Shown here: piece after piece, positions 53,664 through 63,600 of the stretch
Layout: every line of letters begins with the position of its first letter
How positions within the stretch are numbered: the first letter of the stretch is position 1
Assembly: GCF_040372045.1 (NCBI RefSeq)
Contig: NZ_BAABWH010000005.1
Source of the DNA: Thalassolituus sp006212115
GTDB taxonomy: Bacteria; Pseudomonadota; Gammaproteobacteria; Pseudomonadales; Oceanobacteraceae
DNA: 64,000 bases
Direction: 5' to 3' (one strand)
Made by a program: the position numbers and the translations under genes
The notes under the pieces: model-generated
Database searches by the model: none
The model's input: only the letters and a program-made list of their open reading frames with translations
What the model was told of the DNA's origin: nothing

Positions 53664-54425
53664 ATGGCAGTCCGAATTGCGATCTGTAATCGAAAAGGAG
53701 GAACCGGTAAGTCTACGGTGACGGTCAACCTCGCTGCAGGGCTGGCCGAGCAAGGCTTCCGTGTATTGATCATTGATCTGGACTCTCAGTCCCACTGTGC
53801 TGCGGGGCTGGGCATAAAGCCCACCGCCCCCTTTATTCATGATCTGTTTTCTTTATCCACCCCAATTACAGACTCAATCCGTTTATCCGATTACCCGGGT
53901 TTATGGATTGCGCCTGCTGACCCAACGTTTGATCACAATCAGGCAGGCGATAACGAATTACGCCTGAACGAAGCTCTGGATCAGGAAAATCTGGACCAGA
54001 ACTTCGATGTCATTTTAATGGATACCCCGCCATCTCAAGATCAGCTTCTGATGAACGCATTGATGGCGGCGCACTGGGTCGTTGTGCCTTTCGTCCCCCA
54101 TTACCTGTCGTATCAAGGCATCAAGCAGCTGGTACGTCTGATGCATTCCATCAAACTGAGCCACAACCCTAAACTACAGTTGGCTGGTTTTCTTCCTACC
54201 ATGGCCAGCAGTACGATGCGTCATCATAAAGCCATCATGGAAGAGGTCTCCCGCCACTTTGGTAATAACAGGATTTTGCCAGCAATCAGGATGGATATTC
54301 GACTTGCAGATGCATTCAGCCAAGGGCAACCAGTCATCGGGTATGCGCCTAAATCGCGAGCTGCGGAAGATTTCTCGAAACTGAGTCAGCGAATTTCAGA
54401 ACGCCTGACGGAAGAACAGCTGTAA
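53664..54425 (+). CDS. ParA/MinD-type ATPase of the chemosensory operon
   Basis: A 253-residue ATPase with deviant Walker A KGGTGKST (residues 11-18) and the switch residues LIIDLDSQS and ILMDTPPSQDQ. It begins 17 bases after the receptor gene and is the last gene of the operon; it has no adjacent parB or centromere-like sequence. Similar orphan ParA proteins place other cargo; PpfA of Rhodobacter sphaeroides positions the cytoplasmic chemoreceptor cluster. That role here is inference from context. Confidence 0.9.
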   Translation: MAVRIAICNRKGGTGKSTVTVNLAAGLAEQGFRVLIIDLDSQSHCAAGLGIKPTAPFIHDLFSLSTPITDSIRLSDYPGLWIAPADPTFDHNQAGDNELRLNEALDQENLDQNFDVILMDTPPSQDQLLMNALMAAHWVVVPFVPHYLSYQGIKQLVRLMHSIKLSHNPKLQLAGFLPTMASSTMRHHKAIMEEVSRHFGNNRILPAIRMDIRLADAFSQGQPVIGYAPKSRAAEDFSKLSQRISERLTEEQL

Positions 54426-54450
54426 CCAAACCTTCCCTTCCTACAGACTG

Positions 54451-56508
54451 CTAGGCGACATCCGAGAAATGCGCTTTAAGCGCTTCTAACGGCAGCGGAC
54501 GGGCAAATAAATAACCCTGCATCAGATTACATCCATGAATCTTCAGGAAGCTACGTTGCGCCTGTGTTTCAACGCCCTCTGCACAGAGTTCAATACCAAG
54601 GCGTTTCGCCATTTCGATAATGGTCAGCACAAGCGCATCATCCCGCGCCGTCAGGCCAATATTTTCGACAAATTGTTTATCAATTTTAATCAGATCAATC
54701 GGGATACGTGTCAGATAACTCAGCGATGAGTAACCCGTACCAAAGTCATCGAGGGCAACACGGCAGCCAAGTTCACTGATGTCGTTAAAGAAGCGACTGG
54801 CCATATCGAGATTATCAAGATAAGCGTGTTCAGTAACCTCGAACTCGATCAGGTCAGGCCGCACTTCGTATTTATTAAAGACCGAGCGGATAAAATCAGA
54901 AAATTGATAACGTTTCAGGTCGTATGCGGATAGGTTCAACGATACCAGTATCGGTTCCGGGAGATGCTGAAAATAGTCAGCAACATCGCGGCATACTGTC
55001 TCTACCACCCAGTCAGTGAGCATAGAGATCTTTCCTGAACGCTCAGCAATTGGAATAAAATCAGACGGCGGCACCATACCAAGCACACTGCTCTCCCAGC
55101 GAATCAGTGCCTCGACTCCCCGTGGGTGTCCGTCGCCATTCACCTTTGGCTGATAACAGATATAGAATTCGTTCCGCTCCAAAGCCGGTTCAATGGCATT
55201 CGCAATATCAATTTTTCGCTGATGTTCGATCAGCATATTTTCCTGGAAGAAGCAGTACCGGGATTTGCCTTCTTTCTTGGCGACGTACATGGCGACGTCC
55301 GCATTACGGATCGTATCCTGTGTATCGAAGCCGCCCTCCGACGCCAATGCAATTCCCATACTGGCACTGATACGAACTTCCCAGGAATCAATCAAGAAAA
55401 TGGATTTCAGGCCGTCGACAATGGACTTGGCCATCTCTTCCAGACCAAGCTCAGGGCTCCGGCATAACACCAGAAATTCATCACCACCATGACGACACAC
55501 CACGTCTTCACGTGGAATATAGGACTTTAGACGACGTGCAACCTCGACCAGTAACTTATCACCGACTTCATGCCCAAGCGTGTCATTTACCTCTTTAAAG
55601 CCGTCGAGGTCGACAAACATCACGGCAAGATCACCATCCCGCGATTCGCGTAGCTCACTGAGCGATGTCTCCAACATCCCCATAAAGCTCTGGCGGTTAA
55701 GTAACTTGGTCAGGCCGTCGTAATTCGCCAGGTATTCCATTTCCTCCCGGCGCTGTTCGAGCAGTTCGACGTACTCCTGATTGATGTCGGATTCGACACG
55801 GATCGCATCCATCATATTGTTAATGTCACGCGTCAACGAAGACACTTCATACTTACCCGAAACCGAGATCTGCAAACGGTAGTCTTTCGTATCCTGAACC
55901 TTACGCGCGAATTCAGACAGCTGCGTAAGCGGCCACAACCACCTACTCGCCTGCACGTAAAACAGAATTGCCATCATCACAATCACCGCAAGGGCGACCG
56001 GTAAAATACGCAATGCGAGGTTGATGGTGCTCGACAGTAAGGGACCATCGAGGTCAATAATCAGCGCCAGATGCCCCATGACTAGTGGAGGCTCACCGAT
56101 CCGCCGAACAGCAATAAGACGGCCCTCATCGCGGTGCGTGCCCTCTTCGAAGAAGCTCCACTCAGTAAAGTCGACTGGAAAATGCCCCTGACTCTCCAAC
56201 ATTGCCTGACCGGCGTACAGCTCCAGTACATTCCACTGAGGATCAAATACCGCGGCGCCCACGACGTTCTCATATGGCTCCAGGCTCAGAAGATAGCGCT
56301 TCAGGTCGAAGAAATGGTCTGACTTATTGAGGATGCCCACCAGATCGCTGGACATGTTTTCGGAAAGAGCGTTGAGGTCACTTTCAACGTAACGGGTGTA
56401 GAGCTCACGATGTTCGCGCAGAGCAGAATAGAAAACAGACACAGCCACCAACGCGATAGAGACAAGACTCAATAACATAACGGCGGTTCTGATGCTCTTG
56501 ATCAGCAT
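54451..56508 (-). CDS. GGDEF-EAL protein with HAMP and sensory N-terminus
   Basis: A 685-residue inner-membrane protein. ATG 56508 is preferred because AGAGAG lies 7 bases upstream; an 18-codon longer frame is rejected. It has a first helix (about 8-30), a periplasmic region, a second helix near 158-180 and HAMP. The GGDEF domain (RHGGDEFLVL, near residue 340) and the EAL domain (GVEALIRWES, near residue 463) both keep their catalytic motifs. The EAL end has FEVTEHAYLD and DDFGTGYSSLSYL. It can in principle make and break cyclic di-GMP. It converges with parA, 25 bases apart. Confidence 0.94.
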   Translation of the reverse strand: MLIKSIRTAVMLLSLVSIALVAVSVFYSALREHRELYTRYVESDLNALSENMSSDLVGILNKSDHFFDLKRYLLSLEPYENVVGAAVFDPQWNVLELYAGQAMLESQGHFPVDFTEWSFFEEGTHRDEGRLIAVRRIGEPPLVMGHLALIIDLDGPLLSSTINLALRILPVALAVIVMMAILFYVQASRWLWPLTQLSEFARKVQDTKDYRLQISVSGKYEVSSLTRDINNMMDAIRVESDINQEYVELLEQRREEMEYLANYDGLTKLLNRQSFMGMLETSLSELRESRDGDLAVMFVDLDGFKEVNDTLGHEVGDKLLVEVARRLKSYIPREDVVCRHGGDEFLVLCRSPELGLEEMAKSIVDGLKSIFLIDSWEVRISASMGIALASEGGFDTQDTIRNADVAMYVAKKEGKSRYCFFQENMLIEHQRKIDIANAIEPALERNEFYICYQPKVNGDGHPRGVEALIRWESSVLGMVPPSDFIPIAERSGKISMLTDWVVETVCRDVADYFQHLPEPILVSLNLSAYDLKRYQFSDFIRSVFNKYEVRPDLIEFEVTEHAYLDNLDMASRFFNDISELGCRVALDDFGTGYSSLSYLTRIPIDLIKIDKQFVENIGLTARDDALVLTIIEMAKRLGIELCAEGVETQAQRSFLKIHGCNLMQGYLFARPLPLEALKAHFSDVA

Positions 56509-56778
56509 GTAATTCTCTCTGTTCCCTGGAGTCCAACGATACAGCAAACTCCGTACTGGCATCGCATATTGTTATACCTACTATCAGATCATAGTTCACG
56601 ACGAGGTCAATGTCTGGCCATTATGGAATGATATTTGTCCTTCTCAGAGAATCACAGATATGACATATTAGGCCAACCTGTCTGAAGTGAGCCAAGGTTC
56701 CAGGAGTCTCCTGTCTTTACCTTACTATACTTAGCCAAAGAGTGACTTTTGGACTTCGGTCGATGGAGCGTACCTATA

Positions 56779-57990
56779 ATGATAAGAATACCGGGTGTTG
56801 CAGCAATACTCTCTGCGTTATTGCTCATTCCTACAGCACTGACACACGCCGAAGAGATTACCGATAAGTTCGAGATCTCAGGCTTCGCGCGGATCATTGG
56901 TGGTTATCTCAGCCATAGCAGCCGTCGCTTCGAAGGTTACACCGACGAGTTTTCCATTGGTGAGCAGTCCCTGTTCGCTGTTCAGCCGTCTTATTCCTTC
57001 TCAGATAAGCTATCCATCTCCAGTCAGTTCGTGGCACACACCAGCGACGATCGTGATAATGGCTTGGAGTGGGCTTATCTAAGCTACCGTCCTGACAATG
57101 CCTGGCACCTCAGAGCCGGACGCCTACGGACACCGTTTTTCATATACAGCGACAGTTATGATGTCGGCTACACCTACCCTTGGGTGACTGCACCGGTACA
57201 GGTATACAACAACTACCTGTTCTCTAATTTCACGGGCGCCAGTGCCAGCTACTATCAATCCGGCAACACTCTGGCCCTCAACCTTGAAGCCTACTACGGC
57301 TACTTCAAAGGCGATCTGTTCCTCGCCGGAACCAAGGTTGACGTCGAAACGGAAGTTGAAGACCTGATGGGGTTAGTGGCGACCGTCAGTCACAACAATC
57401 TCTCGTTGCGTATGGCCTACCATCAGGCCCAGAACGAAACCGTCATCCCGAATGTGAATGCCCTACGTTCGATTCTCTACAGCCAGGGTTTTAACGAAAG
57501 CGCCAAAAGCCTTGAATCAAGTGGTCAGGTATACGCTCTGCAAACCTCGCTCAGCTATGACACTCTGAATTCATTCTACAAGGCTGAATGGGTCAATATC
57601 GTCACAGGTTTTGAAATTGCACCGGAAGTAACCGGCTACTACCTTATGGCTGGCCGTGTAGTAAACGACTGGACCTTTCACCTGACCTACAGCCGCAGCG
57701 AATACAGCGACGTCATGATGGCCAACGAGCTGCCCATGCCGCCGTCCGGTAATCCGCAACAGGACCAGTTGGCCGGAGCTTACTATCAGGTATTTGCTGA
57801 TACACCGAATGGCAAGCTGGACAGCTATACGCTGGGGTCACGCTGGGACTTCCGCATGAATATGGCCCTGAAAGCCGAAGTTTCTCTTCTTCAGGAGTCT
57901 CGTAGCCGTACCGGATTCTTTGCAAACTCAGAATTCAGTCCTAACGAAGATGCCTACCTGTACCAGGTTGCATGGGAGTGGATCTTCTGA
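56779..57990 (+). CDS. Outer-membrane porin-like protein
   Basis: A 403-residue protein. ATG 56779 has GGAG 10 bases upstream and opens a signal peptide ending THAEE. The rest is beta-rich with alternating aromatic residues (YSFSDKLSISSQFVA, AWHLRAGRLRTPFF, ATVSHNNLSLRMAYH) and ends with Phe (YQVAWEWIF), as outer-membrane barrels do. It may be a specific channel; the ligand is unknown. Its stop overlaps the next gene start, so it forms a pair with the small binding protein. It is divergent from the GGDEF-EAL gene. Confidence 0.8.
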   Translation: MIRIPGVAAILSALLLIPTALTHAEEITDKFEISGFARIIGGYLSHSSRRFEGYTDEFSIGEQSLFAVQPSYSFSDKLSISSQFVAHTSDDRDNGLEWAYLSYRPDNAWHLRAGRLRTPFFIYSDSYDVGYTYPWVTAPVQVYNNYLFSNFTGASASYYQSGNTLALNLEAYYGYFKGDLFLAGTKVDVETEVEDLMGLVATVSHNNLSLRMAYHQAQNETVIPNVNALRSILYSQGFNESAKSLESSGQVYALQTSLSYDTLNSFYKAEWVNIVTGFEIAPEVTGYYLMAGRVVNDWTFHLTYSRSEYSDVMMANELPMPPSGNPQQDQLAGAYYQVFADTPNGKLDSYTLGSRWDFRMNMALKAEVSLLQESRSRTGFFANSEFSPNEDAYLYQVAWEWIF

Positions 57991-58415
57991 TGAGCAGAAT
58001 ACTCACCCTCATACTGCTGGCGGTATTAGCCAGCCCCGGCGAACTGGCGGCATTCTCCAATGAGCGACTGATCGTGGTCACTCATGTGGACAACTCCGAC
58101 CTGCGTCTCTCCCGCGAGCAAATACGTAATCTGTTTATGGGAGCCTCAATCGGACGAGAGCTGAAGCCTGTTGCTCTTCCTCCCGGTAATCGCACCCGTA
58201 GCCTGTTTAACATTAAAATCGTAGGACTGTCAGACTCCCGAGTTCAGTCTTATTGGGCACAGATGAAATTCACAGGGCGCAGACCCCCGCCTGAAGAAGT
58301 GAACTCCTCTGACACTATGATCAGTTACCTGCTGCAACATACGAACAGCATTGGCTATCTGACCGCAGATACTGAGTTACCCGACGATCTGGTCATCGTC
58401 TATACCACCCACTGA
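57990..58415 (+). CDS. Small periplasmic phosphate-binding-like protein
   Basis: A 141-residue protein with a signal peptide (MSRILTLILLAVLASPGELAA). LIVVTHVDNSDLRLSREQIRNLFMG and LPPGNRTRSLFNIKI correspond to the N-terminal pattern of PstS-type proteins, and SYLLQHTNSIGYLT is the C-terminal GxIGY motif. It is half the length of a normal PstS. The start is ATG 57990, overlapping the porin gene stop, and a terminator follows 28 bases after it. Such short PstS-like proteins often accompany GGDEF proteins and porins; the ligand is not known. Confidence 0.78.
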   Translation: MSRILTLILLAVLASPGELAAFSNERLIVVTHVDNSDLRLSREQIRNLFMGASIGRELKPVALPPGNRTRSLFNIKIVGLSDSRVQSYWAQMKFTGRRPPPEEVNSSDTMISYLLQHTNSIGYLTADTELPDDLVIVYTTH

Positions 58416-58442
58416 TTACTTTACTTCCCCGGAAGTTCGACC

Positions 58443-58472
58443 AAAGAGCCTGACTATCAGGCTCTTTTTTTT
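58443..58472 (+). terminator. Strong terminator after the binding-protein gene
   Basis: AAAGAGCCTGA and TCAGGCTCTTT make an 11-bp stem with a CTA loop, followed by five more T. It separates the porin pair from the SOS operon. Confidence 0.93.
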
Positions 58473-58488
58473 GGCCTCTTCTTGATAA

Positions 58489-58522
58489 CTGTTTATTCGT
58501 ACAGTACTGTATATAAAAACAC
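58489..58522 (+). promoter_or_regulatory. Two tandem LexA boxes before imuA
   Basis: Box 1 is CTGT-TTATTCGT-ACAG (58489-58504), a complete match to the CTGT-N8-ACAG core. Box 2 is CTGT-ATATAAAA-ACAC (58507-58522), with only the last base differing. They are 18 bases apart. They end 19 bases before the imuA start, so LexA would cover the promoter. Confidence 0.88.
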
Positions 58523-58541
58523 ATACGGAGAGGGCAAGGAA

Positions 58542-59252
58542 ATGATTCGCACACATTCATCAACGACTCAGATAACACCGCCGGGCCCTGCTCTGGAACA
58601 CGTCATGCATCAGGGCAAAGTATGGAATGCCCGTCAGCAGCCTTGTAAGGGCGCGCAGGCTCTGTCTTCTGGCTATGCAGATCTGGACAAAGCTTTGCCT
58701 CAAGGAGGCTGGCAACCCGGACAACTCTGTGAAATGTACCCTCAGGGTTATGGCTGTGGAGACATGCATATTCTGCTCCCGACTCTGGCCACGCTGAGCC
58801 AACAATCACGCTGGATTATGCTGGTTGCCCCTCCCGCCATTCCCTACTCACCGGCACTCAGTATGGCTGGCATTGACGTCAGCAAACTTCTGATGGTGCA
58901 CCCCAAAAATCACAAGGAAGCGCTCTGGTGTGTGGAAGAAGGTCTACACTCTGGTCATTGCAGTGCAGTATTAGGCTGGCTTCCCGAAACGGATAGCACT
59001 GCAATTCGACGTTTACAGCTGGCCTGCGAAAGCCAACAAAGTCTGTGCTGGATCTGGCCTTCAAGTACACAACAGAGCAATGCATCTGCTGCCCCGCTTC
59101 GCTTACAGATCCGACGCGAGTCTGCAGATCAGGCAGCATTACGCTTCGTTAAGCGACGTGGTCTGTGGCCCAGTGAAGAATTCACACTGTCTCTGAACAG
59201 CGCATCGCTGGCAGCTATACCTGCAACAATCCCCTCTTCAACCTTGCGTTAA
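58542..59252 (+). CDS. imuA: ImuA, translesion synthesis accessory protein
   Basis: A 236-residue protein. ATG 58542 is preferred: a start at 58482 would lie upstream of the LexA boxes. GGAGAGGG stands 7 bases before. ALSSGYADLDKALPQGGWQPGQLCEMY and LLPTLATLSQQSRWIMLVAPP match the SulA/RecA-like ImuA family. WCVEEGLHSGHCSAVLGWLPE is the conserved middle. It works with ImuB and DnaE2 in damage-induced mutagenesis. The Walker A motif of RecA is degenerate. It is 5 bases from imuB. Confidence 0.85.
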   Translation: MIRTHSSTTQITPPGPALEHVMHQGKVWNARQQPCKGAQALSSGYADLDKALPQGGWQPGQLCEMYPQGYGCGDMHILLPTLATLSQQSRWIMLVAPPAIPYSPALSMAGIDVSKLLMVHPKNHKEALWCVEEGLHSGHCSAVLGWLPETDSTAIRRLQLACESQQSLCWIWPSSTQQSNASAAPLRLQIRRESADQAALRFVKRRGLWPSEEFTLSLNSASLAAIPATIPSSTLR

Positions 59253-59257
59253 GCATC

Positions 59258-60664
59258 ATGGCAGCCTGGGTATACCTGTACTTTCCGGATATGTACCTGC
59301 ATAGCATTCTGTCTGGAAATGACGTTCCAACAGTCGTTGTTACAGCAGATTCGCAGCGCGTTCTGCAGGTATCCAACCTGGCCCAACAACAGGGCATTCA
59401 GGTGGATATGCCATTAAGTAATGCGCTGTTCCTGAGCCCGGAGCTGTGCTGCCACACATTAGACCCCGAGTATGCGATGCAACTTCTGCAACAGCGCGCT
59501 CTCTGGGCTTACCGCTACTCTGCTCAGGTATTTACCGATCCTCCCCATGGCGTCTGGCTGGAAGCGGGCAGTATGCTGCGCTTATTTGGTGGACTGACTG
59601 CCTTTGTCGAAACTATTCAAAAAAGCTGTCAGGTACATGCCTGGCCACTGCAACTGGGCATGGGTCAAACTCCTTTGGCTGCACGCTGGATGGCATTGGC
59701 CGATGTCAATGTAATGACTCTGGATCATGAACCACAGAAAGAAGCACTTAATAAACTGCCTCTAAGTGAACTGCACTTGGAAGACAAACAATTGCTTGCA
59801 CTACAACGCCTTGGTCTGCGCACTCTGGGAGAACTACTGGCCTTACCTTTGGCGGAGGTTGGGCGGCGCATATGCCCTGCTCTGATGAAACAATTACGTG
59901 ACCTTCATGGCAGCCAGGTGCCGCCTGCTTCTCTGTTTAAGCCCGCACTGACGTTCTCAGATCGCGCGCTGTTCAATCACGATGTCGAACACCACAATGG
60001 ATTATTATTCCCACTCACCAGACTGCTAAACAGTCTGTGTGGCTTTCTTCACCATCATCAGTTATCCGTGCGTTGGTTAGCATTGCGTCTGCTACACCGG
60101 GAGCCACCAGAAACACGTTGGTTATTTGAATTTGCCAGTCATGAACACCGATACGATGAATTATTACAGCTCTGTCGTTACCAACTTGAAAAGCAGTCAT
60201 TACGCGCTCCGGTTACTGAGTTGCAGCTCAGCGTCACGCAGTTCACTCCCAGAGAACACGCTCAGATCCGGTGTCTGGACACTCAAGCGCGTAAGCAAGG
60301 TTCAGGTACCTTAATCAATCGACTGCAAGCCAAGCTTTCAACGCAGCAGATTTCGGTTTTACGCGGTACCGGGGACGCCCGCCCGGAATACGCATGGCAG
60401 GCTATCGCCGCCGATCAATCGTCATCAGATGCTCACTGGAACAGAGCAGACCGCGCTGGTGACTGGCCGCTGTGGTTACTTCCAATGCCTCAGCCGTGGC
60501 ACCCGCCAAAGAATATCGTCAAAGGTCCGCTGCGAATAAGCGGTGGATGGTGGGATACCTCACATATACGCAGAGACTATTATCAGGTACTGCATGACGC
60601 ACAGTTGATCTGGGTATTCAGAGACGACCAGAAGCAATGGTTTCTTCATGGCTACTTCTCCTGA
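59258..60664 (+). CDS. imuB: ImuB, Y-family polymerase-like protein
   Basis: A 468-residue protein related to DinB-type polymerases, but with the catalytic acidic residues not conserved (WVYLYFPDMYLHS at the N-terminus; GVWLEAGSMLRLFGG in place of the SIDE motif). LQLGMGQTPLAARWMA, LRTLGELLALPLAEVGRR and the C-terminal WPLWLLPMPQPW are present. ImuB binds the sliding clamp and recruits ImuA and DnaE2. It overlaps dnaE2 by 17 bases. Confidence 0.92.
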   Translation: MAAWVYLYFPDMYLHSILSGNDVPTVVVTADSQRVLQVSNLAQQQGIQVDMPLSNALFLSPELCCHTLDPEYAMQLLQQRALWAYRYSAQVFTDPPHGVWLEAGSMLRLFGGLTAFVETIQKSCQVHAWPLQLGMGQTPLAARWMALADVNVMTLDHEPQKEALNKLPLSELHLEDKQLLALQRLGLRTLGELLALPLAEVGRRICPALMKQLRDLHGSQVPPASLFKPALTFSDRALFNHDVEHHNGLLFPLTRLLNSLCGFLHHHQLSVRWLALRLLHREPPETRWLFEFASHEHRYDELLQLCRYQLEKQSLRAPVTELQLSVTQFTPREHAQIRCLDTQARKQGSGTLINRLQAKLSTQQISVLRGTGDARPEYAWQAIAADQSSSDAHWNRADRAGDWPLWLLPMPQPWHPPKNIVKGPLRISGGWWDTSHIRRDYYQVLHDAQLIWVFRDDQKQWFLHGYFS

Positions 60665-63600
60665 ACCGATCATGACAACCTCGCGATCTGATACCTACAG
60701 TGAATTGCACTGCATCAGTAATTTCAGCTTTTTGCGCGGCGCCTCCCATCCAGAAGAGCTGGTTCAGCAGGCTACCAAACTTCGGTATAGGGCACTGGCC
60801 ATTACTGACGAATGTTCGCTGGCAGGAGTCGTCTGTGCTCACCGTGAAATTAAAGAACATTCACTGTCACTGCAGTTAATTATTGGTAGCGAATTCCGTG
60901 ATAAAAGTGGACTGTATGTTGTACTTGTGACAGATCGACGAGCCTACGCTGAGTTATCGTCTCTGATTACTCATTGCCGCCGACAAGCAGAAAAAGGCAA
61001 CTATATCTTTACCCCCTCAGATCTGTTCAAGCTAAATCACTGCTTGCTACTTTGGCAACCGCATTTCTCATTTAAAAGCGAACCGACTGAGCGGATGCAG
61101 CCATCGTTAATACAGAATTTAGTCCGACATTTTCAGCAACGAATCTGGCTATTAGCTGAGCGCACACTCGATGAATATGACGACCAATGCTACACGCGTA
61201 TTGCGCAATGGGGCGAGGTACTCAATCTTCCTATTGTGGCCAGCAGCAACGTCTATATGCACCATCCATCACGCCAATCATTGCAAGATTGTTTGAGTGC
61301 TATTCGTTTTAATAAACCGGTTTGTGATATCCGAAGTCAACTCTTTGCTAACGCTGAAAGGCATTTACGATCACTAAAAAAATTACGCCACCTATATCCC
61401 GAAGCATGGTTAAAAGAGAGCAATGATATTGCTGATTTATGTACCTTCAATCTGGATGAAATTGCTTACCTTTATCCCACAGATTCGGTACCAACCGGAA
61501 AGAATGCTCAGGATTATCTTCGTGAACTGGTTGTGCAGGGACAAGCTCAGCGCTTCCCCAACGGGACACCTGACACCATTCAGGCGACGATTGATAAAGA
61601 ACTGGCCCTGATCGCCAGTAAACAGTACGAACACTATTTTATTACTCTATACGATATCGTTCAGTTTGCCCGCTCTCAGAATATTATGTGTCAGGGGCGA
61701 GGCTCGGCGGCCAACTCGGTGGTCTGTTATTGCCTTTTTTTAACTGAAGTAAACCCACAAGAAGTTCAGCTCTTATTCGAGCGTTTTATTTCAGAAGAGC
61801 GCCATGAGCCGCCGGATATCGACATTGATTTTGAAAGCCAACGCCGTGAAGAGGTCATTCAGTATATTTATACAAAGTACGGACGTGATCGTGCGGCTCT
61901 GGCTGCAACCGTTATACGTTACCGGCCTCGTAGCGCACTACGCGATGTGGCTAAAGCACTGGGGATAAACAGCGCAGAACAAGACCGTATCGTCGCTCGT
62001 TATGCTGGTCGTTATCACGGTAAAGAGTGGATGGAGCACGTCTACCCTGCCACAGACAATACACCGCTGACGAACAGGCTACGCAGCCTTACCCAGGAGA
62101 TCCTTGGCTTTCCGCGCCACCTGTCTCAGCACGTCGGCGGTTTTGTTATTGCAGAAGGTTGTCTGCATGAACTGGTGCCACTGGAAAACGCCAGTATGGC
62201 CGATCGCACCGTCATTCAGTGGGACAAGGAGGATCTCGAAACGCTGGGCTTGATGAAAGTCGATATTCTCAGCCTTGGTATGATGACCGCCATCCGCCGT
62301 AGCCTGAACCACCTTGGCATGCAGATCAGCGATGTCCCGCGAGAAGACCCAGCAACCTACAAAATGCTGCAAAAAGCCGACTCCGTTGGGGTGTTTCAGG
62401 TCGAGAGTCGGGCGCAAATGAATATGCTGCCGCGCCTGAAACCCGCCTGTTATTACGATCTGGTGGTGCAGGTTTCAATTGTCCGCCCCGGGCCCATTCA
62501 TGGGGATATGGTGCACCCGTATCTGAAGCGCCGGAATGGTCAGGAAGCCCCGGATTACCCGCTAGAAGGCCTACGCCCCATCCTCGAGCGGACACACGGA
62601 GTGCCGTTATTTCAGGAGCAGGTCATTGCCTTTGCCATGGTCGCCGCGGATTTTACCGCCGCCGAGGCCGACCAGTTACGGCGCTCCATGGCCAGCTGGC
62701 GCAAGAAAGGCCATATGCACAGGCTACAAACGCGGCTGCGCGATAACATGCTGAAAAACGGCTTTGACGACGCCTACATTCAGCGCATTCAACGACAGCT
62801 CGAGGGCTTTGGCGAGTACGGCTTTCCCGAATCTCACGCGGCCAGTTTCGCCTTGCTGGTGTACCTTACCGCCTGGCTCAAATGCCATCATCCTGGCGTG
62901 TTTCTCGCAGCGTTGTTAAACAGCCAGCCAATGGGGTTTTACAGCCCCTCTCAGTTAATTAACGACGCCCGTCACCATCAGGTGGTGATTCACCCGGTCG
63001 ATGTCAATCACAGTCATTGGGATCATGAGGCCCTTGACGATGGCTCTGTACGTCTGGGCTTCCGGCTGGTCAAAGGATTTAATCGCGAGGCCGCCGAACG
63101 GCTTGAGCAACAGCGCCCGACAGCAAGTGATGGCAGAGTGGTAAACGGCACTGGCTATAAAGGCGGCTATGAGAGTATTCAGCAATGCGTAACCCTGGCG
63201 CGGTTAAACCGGCAAGAACGTAATGCCCTGGCCTCAGCCAACGCTTTTGGTCCACTCAGTGAGCATCGCTATCACGCGCGCTGGCAAGTAGCAGAACCTC
63301 AGGCGGATACCCATCAGCCAGATCTGCTTCAGTCGCTGGAAGACCCGACCGCGCCTTCACTATTGGCGCTGTTAGAAGCCCCTAACGAAGTCGATAACCT
63401 ACTGGAGGACTACCAGAGTCTAGGTGCGACGTTAGGTCGTCATCCAATGGAAGTACTGCGCGATCAGGGCATGCTGGGGGCCAGCGTGACCGCAGCAGGA
63501 CTGCATCAGTGCCGCCACGGGGAAGAATGTTTTGTCAGTGGCGTAGTCACGTGCCGCCAGCGTCCGGGTACGGCGGCGGGGGTCACCTTTCTGACCTTAG

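Noticed and set aside
53664..54425. Plasmid or replicon partition locus
   Set aside because: There is no parB, parS-like repeat or replication gene; the ParA is embedded at the end of a chemosensory operon.
58482..58541. 20-codon N-terminal extension of ImuA
   Set aside because: It would include the LexA boxes, which must lie at or before the transcription start.
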